A stretch of 38,598 nt of DNA from a virus: positions 1 to 38,598 of IMG/VR virus record IMGVR_UViG_3300039309_000130. The stretch is one strand, 5' to 3'. A program made the translations under genes and the position numbers. The first letter of the stretch is position 1. Each line of letters opens with the position of its first letter. This document shows positions 6,364 to 13,774 of this stretch, piece after piece. The notes under the pieces were generated by a model. That model saw only the letters and a list, made by a program, of their open reading frames with translations. It was not told the origin of the DNA and ran no database searches.

Positions 6364-6446
6364 GGAGGGGTACTAGGTCTGTTGGGTGGCCGATCTAGGT
6401 GTTTCGATGGATTTCAAAACAGCGGCGCTGCGGGCATAATCAAAGC

Positions 6447-6629
6447 ATGGACAGCGACACAATTTGGTTTCTGAATCATGCGACGTATTGGATCGAGAAG
6501 TTGATCCACTACGCGGACCAACAGAGCCACCCCAATGCGGAGCCTTTGGACGTGGTGAACGCATGGTGCGCTTTCGACGGCGCCTGCGACTCCCTATTTA
6601 ACTACGGACTTGAGAGCCGACGACCATGA
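6447..6629 (+). CDS. Small hypothetical protein (60 aa)
   Basis: MDSDTIWFLNHATYWIEKLI begins a compact helical protein with several Trp and His and two Cys (NAWCAFDGACDSLF). The ribosome site is weak. The stop overlaps the ATG of the next gene (ATGA at 6626). No family is recognised. Confidence 0.55.
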   Translation: MDSDTIWFLNHATYWIEKLIHYADQQSHPNAEPLDVVNAWCAFDGACDSLFNYGLESRRP

Positions 6630-7090
6630 AACACTCACTCTGTTTTCTCGCTGGAGCGCTACTGGTTACGTGCGCCGTGATCTGGGCTGGTGGTTCTGCG
6701 GTCGGAATGTTTCTCGCGGGGGGGTTCGTCGCATCGGTGATTCTTGCGGTGTCAGCTCAAGCGATTGGGTTCGCCCGCGCCGGTCGTTTTTTCTCGGCTC
6801 TTGACCGCGCGCTCGAATCGTCGCGTTACGAATCCCCACGTGTCGCAACTCCAGGGCGACACGAAAACGACAACACTCCTAGAAACGGAAAAGTAGTATC
6901 ATTCAAAAATCGCGAAATGCTTCGTCCCATCCAACAAGACGTACTATCAGCTCTCGTCAATCTGGGGATGCCCATGATGGGCGCGGAGCGCTTGGTAATC
7001 GAAGCTTCAAAAGGTCGGCCGGGACTGGACTTCGATACGCTGTTCAGGCTGTGTCTGCCTTCTCCTGCGCGGCTTGCGGTCAACGCATAG
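6626..7090 (+). CDS. Membrane protein with RuvA-like C-terminal domain
   Basis: Residues 5-50 form two membrane spans (CFLAGALLVTCAVIWAGGSA, then FLAGGFVASVILAVSAQAIG). Residues 68-80 (SPRVATPGRHENDN) come from a dispersed hairpin. Residues 98-145 (QQDVLSALVNLGMPMMGAER, LVIEASKGRPGLDFDTLFRL) resemble the three-helix C-terminal domain of RuvA, a fold used as a protein- or DNA-contact module in many phage proteins. The hairpin seems to have landed in the linker between membrane and soluble parts, and the frame stays open. The last bases overlap the convergent gene by 11. Confidence 0.6.
   Translation: MKHSLCFLAGALLVTCAVIWAGGSAVGMFLAGGFVASVILAVSAQAIGFARAGRFFSALDRALESSRYESPRVATPGRHENDNTPRNGKVVSFKNREMLRPIQQDVLSALVNLGMPMMGAERLVIEASKGRPGLDFDTLFRLCLPSPARLAVNA
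6839..6863 (+). repeat. Dispersed hairpin family 1, copy 5
   Basis: CGTGTCGC with GCGACACG around AACTCCAGG, preceded by AATCCCCA as in other copies. It lies in frame in the middle of the 6626-7090 gene. Confidence 0.9.
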
Positions 7091-7373
7091 TTGCTAGAGT
7101 CTGATTCAATTCCGTAATCACGGCCTGTTGCGCGGTTGGAGTCTGCTTCCGCATCTCCCGCAACTCCCGCTGAATCACTTCGCGCAGCATAGTCTTGAAC
7201 GCGGGCTTTTTTATGAAGCGCTGAAGCCTGCTCAACATCTGCTGTTCCGGTGTCTGGCCGTTATTGTGAAAATCTCTCCGGCACTGCACGGAGTGAAATA
7301 CTTGGTTCTCTTTGGACGCGACAAAAAACTTACGGCAGTTCTTGCAGCGCCGCTGGACGGGGGGAAATGGCAT
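7080..7373 (-). CDS. Zinc-finger, helical protein (97 aa)
   Basis: Residues 10-35 contain CKNCRKFFVA and VFHSVQCRRDFH, a C-x2-C with a distal H/C pair typical of a small treble-clef finger of the kind seen near HNH or phage regulatory proteins. The rest is a long helix (IQRELREMRKQTPTAQQAV). The ATG at 7373 has no ribosome site but lies immediately after a good -10 box, so the message is probably leaderless. A role in DNA binding is plausible. Confidence 0.65.
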   Translation of the reverse strand: MPFPPVQRRCKNCRKFFVASKENQVFHSVQCRRDFHNNGQTPEQQMLSRLQRFIKKPAFKTMLREVIQRELREMRKQTPTAQQAVITELNQTLATMR

Positions 7374-7379
7374 AGAAGT

Positions 7380-7408
7380 ATACTAGGCTGGTTTTAGGCC
7401 GGTTGCAA
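7380..7408 (-). promoter_or_regulatory. Promoter giving a leaderless transcript
   Basis: Read minus: TTGCAA, exactly 17 bases, then TAGTAT, and the ATG (7373) only six bases further. The transcription start would fall on or beside the A of the ATG. There is no Shine-Dalgarno sequence. Confidence 0.6.
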
Positions 7409-7447
7409 GCCTTCTAGAAGGCATCTAAACGAAACGCGAGAGGTGGG

Positions 7448-7981
7448 CTAAATGGTCGAAACGAGGGATTGAGCCGGTTCTGGATACAGGTTACGCTCTT
7501 CGATAGCATCCCGCATGGATTTTACAAGCATCGTTACTTGTTCAGCGATCTCGGCGGATCGGTTCGCGTCCAGATCCCAAAATCCTTCCCAGTGCTCAGA
7601 CAGTTCGCGGACTTTCGTTTCGATCTTCTCATCCGACACTGGGCCACGCATCATCTCGCGAAACACCCCGTGACGTACCCGGTCTTGCCATTCCATCAAA
7701 CCTTGGTCGGTTGAATTGAAATGAGCGAGTATCTTTTGTGCCGAGTAAGCGATGGACGCATTCACTTGCGCGGTTATGTCGGTCTGCACTTCTTTGGGGT
7801 GCTTACGTTGCATGTGGTCGGCGAGCTGGACGGTGAGTTGCACGAAGCTGGTTTCTGGCGGCGATCCAATAATCGGTACGGCTACCGGGAAGGCTTGATT
7901 GCACTGACGGCAGTAGGTTGCTGGTGGAGGCATGGGGCCAGGATCGTGTACGTGTACGTTTTTCGCGTTGCCGTTTTTCAT
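7448..7981 (-). CDS. C2H2-type zinc-finger protein (177 aa)
   Basis: ATG 7981 overlaps the previous stop (ATGA). Residues 23-63 hold YCRQCNQAFPV and, about 28 residues later, LADHMQRKHPKE, the C-x2-C and H-x4-H of a C2H2 finger with an unusually long loop. The remainder is helical and charged (WQDRVRHGVFREMMRGPVSD, then EQVTMLVKSMRDAIEERN). The function is unknown. The stop is followed by about 74 bases before the next gene. Confidence 0.6.
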   Translation of the reverse strand: MKNGNAKNVHVHDPGPMPPPATYCRQCNQAFPVAVPIIGSPPETSFVQLTVQLADHMQRKHPKEVQTDITAQVNASIAYSAQKILAHFNSTDQGLMEWQDRVRHGVFREMMRGPVSDEKIETKVRELSEHWEGFWDLDANRSAEIAEQVTMLVKSMRDAIEERNLYPEPAQSLVSTI

Positions 7982-8490
7982 GCTTCCTCTTTTTGTTGTT
8001 GGCGCTCTTCGGTGCATTCGAAATCGAGCTGCGGCGTTCCGGCGTTAGCGCTCTGCACTAGTGCGCCTGCGGTGTACCCAAAGTAGAAAGCATTTGCCGA
8101 TACCCGAACGAACGCCTCTTCTGGTGGGTATTTTGTTATCAGGTGACCGAGCATCATTTGCAGTTGCGGTACGACTGATCCACGGAGCAATTCCATCGAC
8201 GCGTTCAAATCGCGCTGCATGTTCGGATCGTCCATCTGATATCGTCTCGCGGCGTCGAGCAACCACGGATTGATAGGCGAATCGCGAATCTCAACGAAAG
8301 GCAGAGCAGGGCGGGTAACAATAGAGGCTTCCACTTCTATGTACCCAGCACACCACTTCATTAACGGCAAAAAAATAGCTTGCATCGTTGGCCGAACGAT
8401 CCACCGGACAAGCCTGAACGCAAGCCAGCCCCTCAGCGCGCCTACGCCGTCAGGCTTCTTGCTGATATCGATCTCTGAGGGAACCGCCAA
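7978..8490 (-). CDS. Membrane-associated hypothetical protein (170 aa)
   Basis: The only reasonable start is TTG 8490, with GAGG nine bases upstream; a later ATG is at 8385. The first 20 residues (MAVPSEIDISKKPDGVGAL) and the last 15 (FECTEERQQQKEEA) are each encoded by a repeat family 2 copy, so both ends of this gene were rebuilt by the same repeat. The middle has a hydrophobic stretch (FRLVRWIVRPTMQAIFLPLM) and a helical core. No family is recognised. Confidence 0.55.
   Translation of the reverse strand: MAVPSEIDISKKPDGVGALRGWLAFRLVRWIVRPTMQAIFLPLMKWCAGYIEVEASIVTRPALPFVEIRDSPINPWLLDAARRYQMDDPNMQRDLNASMELLRGSVVPQLQMMLGHLITKYPPEEAFVRVSANAFYFGYTAGALVQSANAGTPQLDFECTEERQQQKEEA
7988..8046 (+). 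repeat. Repeat family 2 copy
   Basis: TTTTTGTTGTTGGCGCTCTTC at the left and TCCGGCGTTAGCGCTCTG at the right. It covers the C-terminus of the minus gene 7978-8490 and the ribosome-site region of the next one. Confidence 0.7.
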
Positions 8491-8497
8491 AACAAAA
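8424..8497 (-). repeat. Repeat family 2 copy
   Basis: Read minus it begins TTTTTGTTTTGGCGGTTCCC and ends CCTGACGGCGTAGGCGCGCT. The same CCTGACGGCGT is present at 24153-24218 and 32949-33018. The TTG start of the 7978-8490 gene lies inside it. Confidence 0.75.
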
Positions 8498-8505
8498 ACC
8501 TCGCA

Positions 8506-10068
8506 TCACTTCAGCTTCTTCGAAACAGCCTTCTTCTTAACAACGGGTTTCGGTACAGGTTCCGGTTCCGAAATAGATTTCGCATCCGATTCATCTTCCT
8601 GTGTAGCGTAAGCATAGAACGATTCGATGAACTCTGGCAAGAGGGGTTCGTACCCTTGCAGAACATTCCAGGCTTCCGGCACGGCTTTGAATTTATCGAG
8701 CAGACTTTCTTTCGGTACGTTTGAGATGAACTGGTCATACACCGCCTGCCCGAATTTATAACAGACTTGATCGGCGAAGTGGTCCCCGTCCATTCCTAAA
8801 TTCAAGGCGTTGGCCGCGAGTACCGCGACCTGAAAGATCATCGACCGCGTTCCGGTGTCCATGTCGGGCTCGCCGGTTGCTGTAGCTGTTGCGGACGGAT
8901 TGGGCGGCGGGGGTTCGTTTTCGGATGGCTGCGTCATTGGTTGCGCTTGGGCCGGAATTACTTGGACGGGATTGGGTTGCTGGGTCATCGGCCGGGGTTG
9001 CGCGGTCTGGGGGCGTTGCGGTTGCGGGTTCATCGTATTCCGCATTGCCAGCCCGGTAGCGAATTTATCGAGCGCGCCGACAACTTGCGGGCCAAGATCC
9101 TGTATCACTTCGACCCACGGCTCTTTTGGTGAGGCAGGCTGCACTATTCCAGATACAGTCGAAATCAATTTCGCCATGGTCTCGACTTGGGCGAGTGGAT
9201 CCGGGGCTTTCACGGCTTCCGATTTCATCTCAAACATCTTGGTCAACAGCAAGTTCGTCTGCTCCCGCATGGCCTTGACTTCATCGAGCAGGAACTTAGT
9301 CATGGTGTCGTCGTGAGCTGGCGCTGTAGCCGGGGTTGTGGGAGTCAATTCCTTGACGGCGCGAATAAGCTCTGCCAGCTTACCGGGACTGTCGGCATCT
9401 CGGTCGTGTTTCCGTTCATCTGCGGTTTGCTGAAGCGCCCACTGAATTAAGACGGCGGAGAGTTTGTCTCCCTCATTTGACCTTCCGTTGTTGTTCGCAA
9501 GCTGCGAGACCAGGCGAGTCAACTCTCCCATCGCGACGTTGTCGGTAGCAGATGCCTGCGGGCCTGCGATCATACTGAGCTTTTCCTTCCACCACTTCTC
9601 CACGATTGGTTTCCAGCTCACCCATTTCTTATTCCGCGGGTTGTTGAACCAATCGCCAGGAGGAATGTGTGGAGGATACGCCAGGTCTTCAATCGTCAGG
9701 ATCGTATGCGCGACATACTTATCATTGGTGTTGAGCTGAAGCTTGTAGGTACCGGACCCATGTTCTTCTTTGACGTTACTCTCTTTGATGGCGCGGTTGA
9801 CGCAATCGACGTACTTTGGTTCGCGTCCCCCGTTGGTGCTATCGGTGAACGGATCACGTCGCCAGACGTATACAAGCGACTTCGGCCAGTCCGCGTCGTC
9901 GATTTCGTTGAGTAAAACAAAAAATTCTTCGGGAGTGACCTCGTTGTTGAATGGCTTGTAGCCTTTCGGTCTTCCGCCAGCGGCGGGAGTCCCAGCGCGC
10001 GACGTGGGCGCACTTGCTGGCGGCTGAAAAACATCTGATTCAGGCATCATTACTGCTGCTTCTGCCAT
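8506..10068 (-). CDS. Large hypothetical protein (520 aa)
   Basis: ATG 10068 has a strong site (GGAGGACAG). Residues 45-180 form a beta-rich domain (SLVYVWRRDPFTD, GTYKLQLNTNDKYVAHTI) of a type I have seen in uncharacterised phage proteins. Residues 180-330 are mostly helical with coiled-coil character (LLDEVKAMREQTNLLLTKMF). Residues 345-400 are a Pro/Gln-rich linker. Residues 400-500 are a helical C-terminal domain, and the tail is Lys-rich (KKKAVSKKLK). It is the first gene of the minus operon and diverges from the structural operon across a shared control region. It has no ATP-binding or catalytic motif. A scaffolding or nucleic-acid-binding role is possible but unproven. Confidence 0.65.
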   Translation of the reverse strand: MAEAAVMMPESDVFQPPASAPTSRAGTPAAGGRPKGYKPFNNEVTPEEFFVLLNEIDDADWPKSLVYVWRRDPFTDSTNGGREPKYVDCVNRAIKESNVKEEHGSGTYKLQLNTNDKYVAHTILTIEDLAYPPHIPPGDWFNNPRNKKWVSWKPIVEKWWKEKLSMIAGPQASATDNVAMGELTRLVSQLANNNGRSNEGDKLSAVLIQWALQQTADERKHDRDADSPGKLAELIRAVKELTPTTPATAPAHDDTMTKFLLDEVKAMREQTNLLLTKMFEMKSEAVKAPDPLAQVETMAKLISTVSGIVQPASPKEPWVEVIQDLGPQVVGALDKFATGLAMRNTMNPQPQRPQTAQPRPMTQQPNPVQVIPAQAQPMTQPSENEPPPPNPSATATATGEPDMDTGTRSMIFQVAVLAANALNLGMDGDHFADQVCYKFGQAVYDQFISNVPKESLLDKFKAVPEAWNVLQGYEPLLPEFIESFYAYATQEDESDAKSISEPEPVPKPVVKKKAVSKKLK

Positions 10069-10098
10069 CTGTCCTCCTGGTAAGCTCGCTTTGGCAAT

Positions 10099-10127
10099 AC
10101 TGTATCGTAAGATACAAGCGCAGTCAA
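10099..10127 (-). promoter_or_regulatory. Divergent control region with promoter and palindromic operator candidate
   Basis: Read minus: TTGACT (10127-10122), 17 bases, TACAGT (10104-10099), driving the 8506-10068 gene. The palindrome TGTATC-GTAA-GATACA (10101-10116) overlaps the -10 box and spacer, as a repressor site would. The structural operon starts 60 bases to the right; its own promoter is not clear (TATAGA at 10138 or TTACACT at 10156 are possible -10 boxes). Confidence 0.5.
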
Positions 10128-10175
10128 ATCAACGTTCTATAGAGAGTCGAACGCGGTTACACTACTCATGTTCGA

Positions 10176-11024
10176 ATGGCTGCACAACAAGTCGTCTTAG
10201 AGCGCGATCCGACCCCGCATGGCACTGCCACACCTACGCGCGTCGTCACTGAACAGACCGTCCGTAAGATGTGTGAGCACATCCGAGCGGCCTTGGCGGA
10301 TCCCATCGTTCAATCGGTAGCTGCGCGATCGCAGAAGTTGAAGCCGGCCGACAGGCTTGCCACTCTATGGATGTGGGTCAAGGGCCAAGTGAAGTTTGCT
10401 CAGGACGATACGCTGATCCGGCAACTGTTTAATGAAGACGGGCACTTCGAGTTGCTGATTGCTCCTCCGGTTCTGTTGCGAATGACTAAGCCACGTGGGG
10501 ACTGCGACGACTTCACCATGCTGATCGACGCACTGGCGACTGTCGCGGGCTTTGACTGCGGCATCGTCACATTAGCCTGTGATTCCAAGCGTCCGGGAGA
10601 ATATTCCCACGTCTACGGCTGCGCGGCGCTCCCTGGGGTTTTAGTTCCTCTTGACTGCTCCCACGGCAAACATCCAGGATGGGAAGTCCCGAGGAGCCAA
10701 ATACAACGCAAGACCATTTGGGATTTGAATGGGCGAATTGTTTCTGACGAGCAGGGTCCAGCGGCCGTCACCAGCTATTCAGGTGGTGCGTCCGGACTGG
10801 GCGCGGTCCCCCCAGGGATTCCCTCCTTGCCTGGGATGCCGGTTTATCAGACCGGACTTCCGATCATCGGAACAATCGACTTTCAGAATCCCCTGGAGTG
10901 GTTGACACTTGGCGGGGCGGCGGCGTCGCTGCTTTTGGCGCATGAGGGAACGGCGAAGATTGCCGGGGCGGCGGGTTTCCTTGCGGCGCGCCTTCTACTT
11001 AGCCAAATGTGGGGGAACTGGTAG
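10176..11024 (+). CDS. Transglutaminase-fold cysteine protease candidate with C-terminal membrane anchor
   Basis: This 282-residue protein opens the structural operon. Residues 100-165 have the transglutaminase-like core: PRGDCDDFTML (Cys110), EYSHVYGC (His145) and VPLDCSHG (Asp160), in the right order and spacing for a Cys-His-Asp triad. Members of this fold act as proteases or cross-linkers. Residues 245-278 are hydrophobic and likely membrane-bound. Between them, GGASGLGAVPPG (near 205-214) resembles the Gly-Met-Gly motif of nine neighbouring structural proteins, which would fit self-cleavage releasing the enzyme from its anchor. No ribosome site precedes ATG 10176. The triad is seen; the protease role is inferred. 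Confidence 0.65.
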   Translation: MAAQQVVLERDPTPHGTATPTRVVTEQTVRKMCEHIRAALADPIVQSVAARSQKLKPADRLATLWMWVKGQVKFAQDDTLIRQLFNEDGHFELLIAPPVLLRMTKPRGDCDDFTMLIDALATVAGFDCGIVTLACDSKRPGEYSHVYGCAALPGVLVPLDCSHGKHPGWEVPRSQIQRKTIWDLNGRIVSDEQGPAAVTSYSGGASGLGAVPPGIPSLPGMPVYQTGLPIIGTIDFQNPLEWLTLGGAAASLLLAHEGTAKIAGAAGFLAARLLLSQMWGNW

Positions 11025-11621
11025 ATGCCTTACATGCAACTCGCCCGCAGCCAGCCGGCCCCTCGATCGCCGTTACTCCGGTTGATTCCCGAGCGTGGGA
11101 TGGGGCAGGATGGCAGCGTAGATACGATCGTCGATCCTTCAACCGGGATCACTTACGACTTGAGCGGAAACGTCGTTACACCCCAGCCGATCGTTTCGAT
11201 GCCCAGCGTGACTCCGACCGACACGTTTTCAAGTTGGTTCAACAGTCTCAGCGCTCCATCTACTTCTACTTCGGCGTCCACGGTCGGGACTCCGGTTTCG
11301 ACTTCCACCCCGTCATCGGGTGGTCTCAATCTCGCCAATCTGTTCAGCGCGATTACCAACGCGGCCGTCGCGGGGCAGAAGATTTACCTGACGGCGGAAG
11401 GGCCATCGTTGGTTCCTGGAACGAATGCGATTTACAATCCGGCTACCGGTCAATACTACAATCCAACGACCGGTCAAGTAGTCAATGCCCCTGGTGTTAC
11501 CGGAGGATCTTCCACTTTGTTCCCGGCTGGGCTTTCGACCGCGAACCTGGGACCAATTCTGTTATTTGCAGGATTGGCTTTGGGAGCTGTTCTTTTGATC
11601 GGAGCTATTGGGAAACACTGA
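11025..11621 (+). CDS. Virion membrane protein candidate with GMG leader (198 aa)
   Basis: The start ATG follows directly after the stop of the protease gene. Residues 1-24 are basic and Pro-rich, then ERGMGQDG (GMG at 25-27). The body is Ser/Thr/Pro-rich (TSTSASTVGTPVSTSTPSSG), with a short YNPATGQYYNPTTGQ repeat. Residues 170-195 are a membrane span (LGPILLFAGLALGAVLLIGA) ending GKH. This layout (basic leader, GMG, low-complexity ectodomain, C-terminal anchor) is repeated in the following genes and suggests a family of small virion membrane proteins with a removed leader. Confidence 0.65.
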   Translation: MPYMQLARSQPAPRSPLLRLIPERGMGQDGSVDTIVDPSTGITYDLSGNVVTPQPIVSMPSVTPTDTFSSWFNSLSAPSTSTSASTVGTPVSTSTPSSGGLNLANLFSAITNAAVAGQKIYLTAEGPSLVPGTNAIYNPATGQYYNPTTGQVVNAPGVTGGSSTLFPAGLSTANLGPILLFAGLALGAVLLIGAIGKH

Positions 11622-11791
11622 TGCGGGTTTGTGTTGTGGCGCTCTTATCGGCTGTCGGTGGGTGGTTGCGACTCTTCCGCGTTCGGGCGCTGAAGCGCGA
11701 CGGAGCTGATCCGAGGAGTCATCGAATCATGACTCCCCAAAGTCGCGCGACTCCAGGGCGCGACGAAACGCCCAAAAGGCTCGCGGCATGA
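11621..11791 (+). CDS. Repeat-derived coupling ORF (56 aa)
   Basis: This frame starts one base inside the previous stop and ends in ATGA with the next gene. It is built almost entirely from a family 2 copy (VVALLSAVGGWLRLFRVRAL) followed by a family 1 hairpin (QSRATPGRDETPKRLAA). The same peptide types occur at 26949 (VLFLGLCRWLRLSRVRAL) and elsewhere. It may not be a functional protein: it looks like repeats that inserted between two genes while keeping a readable frame. Confidence 0.4.
   Translation: MRVCVVALLSAVGGWLRLFRVRALKRDGADPRSHRIMTPQSRATPGRDETPKRLAA
11626..11698 (+). repeat. Repeat family 2 copy
   Basis: GTTTGTGTTGTGGCGCTCTT at the left and CCGCGTTCGGGCGCTGAAG at the right; the right end is nearly identical to 26948-27012. 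GTCG and CGAC flank an internal hairpin. Confidence 0.8.
11742..11764 (+). repeat. Dispersed hairpin family 1, copy 6
   Basis: GTCGCGC with GCGCGAC around GACTCCAGG, preceded by ACTCCCCAAA. It lies 44 bases after a family 2 copy. Confidence 0.9.
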
Positions 11792-12588
11792 TAGTCCGCA
11801 CTAATCCCCAGCAAGAACTATCGGAGTTTTATCCACCGCCCTACAACTTCCTGGGTCCGCAACGCTGCCAGACGTGCCGAGTAATCCATTTCAAAGCTAA
11901 GGGCATGGGGGATGTATCGTCCACACAAATTCAGCAAATCGCGACTACCGGAGCATCTACAACAGTCAGCCTGCTCGCTTCACTTAGCGTGATCGGCGGA
12001 CCGTGGGGGGCGGCGGCTGCTGCTTTGATTGCGGTAGGTTCGTTGATCGCGGGGATGTTCAAGGGATGTGGGTCGTCGTGTGTGATTGCATCAAACGACG
12101 CGAACAAAATAGAACCCCTACTGCAACAAAATGTACAGGCGTACTTATCGGCAACGGTGCATACGGCGAGCCTGCAGGCGGCGGCGCTCAACAATTTCGA
12201 CACCGTGTGGAGTGCGCTGACAACCGCGTGTTCTGATCCATCGCTTGGAGCGGCGGGGCAGCGCTGCATCTCGGATCGGCAACAAGGGAGCTGCGCTTAC
12301 AAAACCTCGCCTGGGGGTTGGCAGAATGGACAGTACGTTTCCCCAGGGGCGAATGGATCAGGCTCAACCTGTTGGAATTGGTTTGTAGGTTATCGCGATC
12401 CCATTGCGAACGATCCGACCGTCGTTCCCGATCCAGCTCCCACCGCGACAGCCAACCCAGTATCGAGCGTTGCGGCGGGCATCGACAGTTTAGTCAGCGG
12501 TAGTGGATTCAATCTCAGTTCGTTGCTGCTCCCGGCGGCATTAGTAGGAGGCGTCTTGCTTCTGATGAATGGTTTGGGGGACTTGTGA
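11788..12588 (+). CDS. Virion membrane protein candidate with GMG leader (266 aa)
   Basis: ATG 11788 overlaps the previous stop. Residues 1-38 are a leader with a Cys pair (CQTC), then AKGMGDVSS (GMG at 39-41). A hydrophobic, glycine- and alanine-rich segment follows (LSVIGGPWGAAAAALIAVGS), then a Cys-containing middle (ALTTACSD, RQQGSCAYKT, STCWNWFVGY) and a C-terminal span (LLLPAALVGGVLLLMNGLGD). The four or more Cys in the middle could form disulphides outside the cytoplasm. The C-terminus NGLGDL mimics the cleavage motif. The function is structural by context. Confidence 0.6.
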   Translation: MIVRTNPQQELSEFYPPPYNFLGPQRCQTCRVIHFKAKGMGDVSSTQIQQIATTGASTTVSLLASLSVIGGPWGAAAAALIAVGSLIAGMFKGCGSSCVIASNDANKIEPLLQQNVQAYLSATVHTASLQAAALNNFDTVWSALTTACSDPSLGAAGQRCISDRQQGSCAYKTSPGGWQNGQYVSPGANGSGSTCWNWFVGYRDPIANDPTVVPDPAPTATANPVSSVAAGIDSLVSGSGFNLSSLLLPAALVGGVLLLMNGLGDL

Positions 12589-13217
12589 TCGTCCGCGCGC
12601 GGGCTCCCTATCGATTAGGAATGGGGCAGATAACTCCCAGCACGCCTAATCTTCCTTCTGGTTGCAGTCCGATAGCGAGTAGTCCTGGGCTCTGCAATAC
12701 AGCCCTGTATGGACCAACGAGCTGCAACGAAGTGAGAGAGTGCGATCCAGTGACAGGAGCGCTCCATTTTCAGTATTCATTACCTGGAACAACCGCCCCC
12801 ACTCCTAACGCAGACATTTTGACGGTCAGCCCGATAACTGGCCTTGTGCAGTCCTACAACGGCCCAACCGGCGTAGTGGCACCATCATCGCCGGTTGCCA
12901 TAGGAACGCCCATTATCAATCCTTCAACGGGTGGCATCATTTACACGCCTCCCACTCCAGCTTCGGGGGTTGTAGCCGCCCAGGGTCCGGCACAAAGCAA
13001 TGCTACTAACTCAACTCCCGTTGGACCGTCAGGACCCGCGCAGAGCAACGCAGTGCCTTCGGGCTCTACAACTATCACTCCGTCAACAACTGGAAGTTCA
13101 TCCTGTTTCGCTCTGTTCGGTTCAGAACCGTGCCTGGGCCCGATTGGAATGTATACCTTACTCGCCGGAGCGGCGGCGCTCTTTGGTGGGATGGCCTTAT
13201 TTGGGAGGCATCGTTAA
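12585..13217 (+). CDS. Virion membrane protein candidate with GMG leader (210 aa)
   Basis: The GTG start at 12585 overlaps the previous stop. The leader is only 11 residues (MIVRARAPYRL), then GMGQITPS (GMG at 12-14). The body is Thr/Pro/Ser-rich with Cys residues (SGCSPIA, SPGLCNT, TSCNEV), and repeats of GPAQSN. A hydrophobic C-terminal span (IGMYTLLAGAAALFGGMALF) ends GRHR. The topology matches the 11025 protein. Confidence 0.6.
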   Translation: MIVRARAPYRLGMGQITPSTPNLPSGCSPIASSPGLCNTALYGPTSCNEVRECDPVTGALHFQYSLPGTTAPTPNADILTVSPITGLVQSYNGPTGVVAPSSPVAIGTPIINPSTGGIIYTPPTPASGVVAAQGPAQSNATNSTPVGPSGPAQSNAVPSGSTTITPSTTGSSSCFALFGSEPCLGPIGMYTLLAGAAALFGGMALFGRHR

Positions 13218-13772
13218 ATGGCTAAAGGATCGGGAATCGGAGAAATCATCGGGCTCGGAATCGCGGGTGTCGGAGTCTGGTGGATCGGCGGGCTCTTCGG
13301 GTGGTGGGGCGGAACGACGACGACGACGACAACAACGGTCGCACCGCCTGCTGGGGGGATAGTGCCGGCAACTACTCCCATGCCCACGACGCCAACCCCG
13401 GCGGCCACGGTCACGATGAATGGCAGCCCATCGGCCACCATCAACAACGCACTCAAAGCGTCCTTCACGATCAACGGTCAAACGCAGAACATCGCGGTGA
13501 TTCCGAATGGCGATGCCTATAACGACGCGGGGCAGGACATCACATCCACTTTGGCGGCTATGGGGGTCACGCCCAGTCAGTTGTACAGCATGATGAGCGC
13601 GTCCTATGTGGCCCCTGTCGCGCCGTCCACGCCACTTCCCGCGACAGGAACTGCACTTCCCGCGCCACTTCCCGCGAGAACTGGAGCAATCCGCCGGGCG
13701 ACCGGGCGCGGAATGGCCGGCCCGATGGTATTTGCTCGGCAGGGAAATTACTTGCGCAAAAGCGGAGTCTAA
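13218..13772 (+). CDS. Virion membrane protein candidate, inverted topology (184 aa)
   Basis: Unlike its neighbours, the membrane span is N-terminal (IGLGIAGVGVWWIGGLFGWW), followed by eight Thr encoded by a slippage-prone ACG/ACA tract (about 13314-13337). The middle is a small beta domain (ATVTMNGSPSATINNALKAS). The motif is near the C-terminus (RRATGRGMAGPM), followed by a basic tail. If the motif is a cleavage site, here it would remove a C-terminal propeptide, mirroring the N-terminal leaders in the other genes. Confidence 0.55.
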   Translation: MAKGSGIGEIIGLGIAGVGVWWIGGLFGWWGGTTTTTTTTVAPPAGGIVPATTPMPTTPTPAATVTMNGSPSATINNALKASFTINGQTQNIAVIPNGDAYNDAGQDITSTLAAMGVTPSQLYSMMSASYVAPVAPSTPLPATGTALPAPLPARTGAIRRATGRGMAGPMVFARQGNYLRKSGV

Positions 13773-13774
13773 AG

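Larger units (their letters stand above)
5944..6446. other. Gene-free region, candidate origin or ncRNA locus
   Basis: About 500 bases without a convincing gene, relatively AT-rich between 6076 and 6310. It holds a promoter candidate, a nine-base-stem hairpin, a shorter hairpin near 6215-6236 (GACCGAAA facing TTTTCGGGTC), the palindrome TTCTTAAGAA near 6296, and a family 1 hairpin (6341). It adjoins the replication gene operon. An open frame from GTG 6277 to 6474 exists but has no good start and runs into the next gene. Confidence 0.5.

Noticed and set aside
6277-6474. GTG-started ORF containing family 1 copy 4
   Set aside because: It lacks a ribosome site, overlaps the 6447 gene, and much of its translation after the hairpin looks random.
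8855-9739. Three plus-strand ORFs
   Set aside because: All are antisense to the 520-residue gene; the Gly/Cys-rich translation reflects its Pro/Gln linker read backwards.
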